Shown in pieces: positions 4,165 through 5,344 of a DNA stretch of 5,344 bases (the first letter of the stretch is position 1; each line of letters starts with the position of its first letter). The stretch spans positions 1 through 5,344 of the forward strand of contig JAFTHR010000077.1 in the NCBI GenBank assembly GCA_017457345.1. The letters are read 5' to 3'. The position numbers and the translations under genes are program-made. This stretch comes from Clostridia bacterium (GTDB lineage: Bacteria; Bacillota; Clostridia; Christensenellales; Borkfalkiaceae). The notes under the pieces are model-generated. The model was given only the letters and a program-made list of their open reading frames with translations. It did not search any database and had not been told where the DNA came from.

Positions 4165-5344
4165 ATGATCGATAACAGCATTTACAACAATCCGTTAACC
4201 ACCCGCTACGCAAGCAAAGAAATGCAAGCGGCGTTTTCGGATGATAAACGGTTTAAACTTTGGCGTAAACTTTGGATTGCCCTTGCGGAATCCCAAATGG
4301 AACTTGGTTTGACCGTCACGCAAGAACAGGTAGACGAATTAAAGGCGTTTGCCGAAGATATCGACTACGAACTTGCGGAAAAATATGAAAAAGAAGTCCG
4401 TCACGACGTGATGGCGCACGTAAAAGCGTACGGCGCAAAGGCGCAAAAGGCAATGCCCATTATCCACCTTGGCGCAACGAGTTGTTTCGTGGATTGCAAC
4501 GCCGAAGCGATTATGTTAAACGACGCGCTCGACATCATCTTGAAAAAACTTGTAAACGTGATGGATAAATTAAAGGCGTTTGCCCTTACGTATCGAAACG
4601 TGCCCACGCTCGGGTTCACGCATTTGCAACCTGCGCAACTCACCACGGTTGGTAAGCGTGCCACGTTATGGCTCCAAGATTTAACGATGGACTACGAGAA
4701 CTTGATGAACGCAAAAGCGCATATCAAGTTGCGTGGAGTAAAGGGGACAACGGGTACGCAAGCAAGTTTTATGGAACTTTTCTCGGGTGACGAAGAAAAG
4801 GTAAAGGAACTTGAAAAACGCGTTGTGGCTAAGTTGGGTTATGATAAAGTATTCGGCGTGACCGGGCAAACGTATCCCCGTAAAATGGACTACAATATCC
4901 TTTGCGTGCTTTCTCAAATTGCACAGAGTGCGTACAAGTTCTCGAACGACGTGCGTATTTTGCAAAATATGAAAGAGATAGAAGAGCCGTTCGGGAAGAA
5001 CCAAATCGGTTCGTCTGCAATGGCGTATAAGCGCAATCCTATGCGTTCGGAAAGAATCGGTGCACTTGCTCGTTACGCCATTTCGTTGCCTATGAACAGC
5101 GCCATTACGGCTTCTACGCAATGGTTTGAACGCACGCTTGACGATTCCGCGAATCGCCGTATCGTAAACGCGCAAGCCTTCTTAACGGTAGATGCTATTT
5201 TGAATATCTATATGAACGTTGCCGATAACATGGTGGTGTACGAAAAAGTGATTGAAAAACACATTCGCGCCGAACTTCCGTTTATGGCAACCGAAAACAT
5301 TATGATGGAATGTGTGAAGCAAGGCGGCAATCGCCAAGAATTGC
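4165..5344 (+). CDS. purB: Adenylosuccinate lyase PurB (3' end outside the window)
   Basis: PurB catalyses two fumarate-releasing eliminations: SAICAR to AICAR in de novo purine synthesis, and adenylosuccinate to AMP in the IMP-to-AMP branch. The 393 codons seen are most of a protein of usually 430-480 residues; the end runs off the right edge in frame. The fumarase/aspartase superfamily regions appear in order: RHDVMAHV (79-86) and GATSCFVDCN (103-112), then THLQPAQ (152-158) with the catalytic His153. Next comes the signature loop GSSAMAYKRNPMRSE (282-296) with the catalytic serine at 283/284. The loop reads AMAYKRN where animal enzymes have AMPYKRN; the overall type resembles that longer 'RNPMRSE' subgroup more than the E. 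coli subgroup. FTHLQ and TQWFERTLDDSANRR (318-332) are fully conserved. The start has GGAG at 4154-4157, 7 nt upstream. It is the third gene of the operon. No premature stop or frameshift is seen. Confidence 0.97.
   Translation, partial: MIDNSIYNNPLTTRYASKEMQAAFSDDKRFKLWRKLWIALAESQMELGLTVTQEQVDELKAFAEDIDYELAEKYEKEVRHDVMAHVKAYGAKAQKAMPIIHLGATSCFVDCNAEAIMLNDALDIILKKLVNVMDKLKAFALTYRNVPTLGFTHLQPAQLTTVGKRATLWLQDLTMDYENLMNAKAHIKLRGVKGTTGTQASFMELFSGDEEKVKELEKRVVAKLGYDKVFGVTGQTYPRKMDYNILCVLSQIAQSAYKFSNDVRILQNMKEIEEPFGKNQIGSSAMAYKRNPMRSERIGALARYAISLPMNSAITASTQWFERTLDDSANRRIVNAQAFLTVDAILNIYMNVADNMVVYEKVIEKHIRAELPFMATENIMMECVKQGGNRQEL

Overview
The window looks like chromosomal DNA of a low-to-mid GC member of the Bacillota, probably an uncultured gut-type Clostridia lineage. 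This rests on AGGAGG-type ribosome binding sites, sigma-A style promoters (TTGNNN / TATAAT with 16-17 bp spacers), a groES-groEL operon of Gram-positive type, and the C-terminal tail of a BspA-like leucine-rich-repeat surface protein of the kind common in uncultured Clostridia. The lineage is an inference from sequence style; no marker here fixes it below class level.

Region 1 (1-961) is the accessory part. It opens with the last codons of an unidentified + strand gene (3-89). Next comes a self-contained transcription unit: a strong extended -10 promoter (152-180), a structured leader, one orphan 119-codon ORF (263-622) and a tight intrinsic terminator (628-660). Related inverted repeats lie outside both ends of this unit (93-140 and 681-736). 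The ORF uses codons unlike its neighbours, so the stretch reads as an acquired single-gene cassette. Directly beyond the right repeat is a short in-frame remnant of a leucine-rich-repeat protein tail (768-884). A strong bidirectional terminator (904-945) follows and also ends groEL from the other side.

Region 2 (962-2990, - strand) is the chaperonin operon: promoter, short leader with a GC-rich hairpin, groES, 32 nt, groEL, terminator. No CIRCE (HrcA operator) is visible in the leader or promoter, which is notable for a Bacillota groESL operon.

Region 3 (3084-5344, + strand) is divergent from groESL. A promoter with an 18-bp palindrome at its transcription start drives a tightly packed operon: a dCMP deaminase, a cytoplasmic cyclophilin-type prolyl isomerase, and purB (adenylosuccinate lyase), which runs off the window end. 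Two of the three genes feed nucleotide synthesis: the deaminase makes dUMP for dTMP, and PurB acts in IMP and AMP synthesis. The isomerase between them is a folding factor, as is the divergent GroES/GroEL pair.

Most of the window is ordinary housekeeping DNA. The part worth attention is the inverted-repeat-bounded cassette at about 93-736 and its junction with the leucine-rich-repeat remnant.
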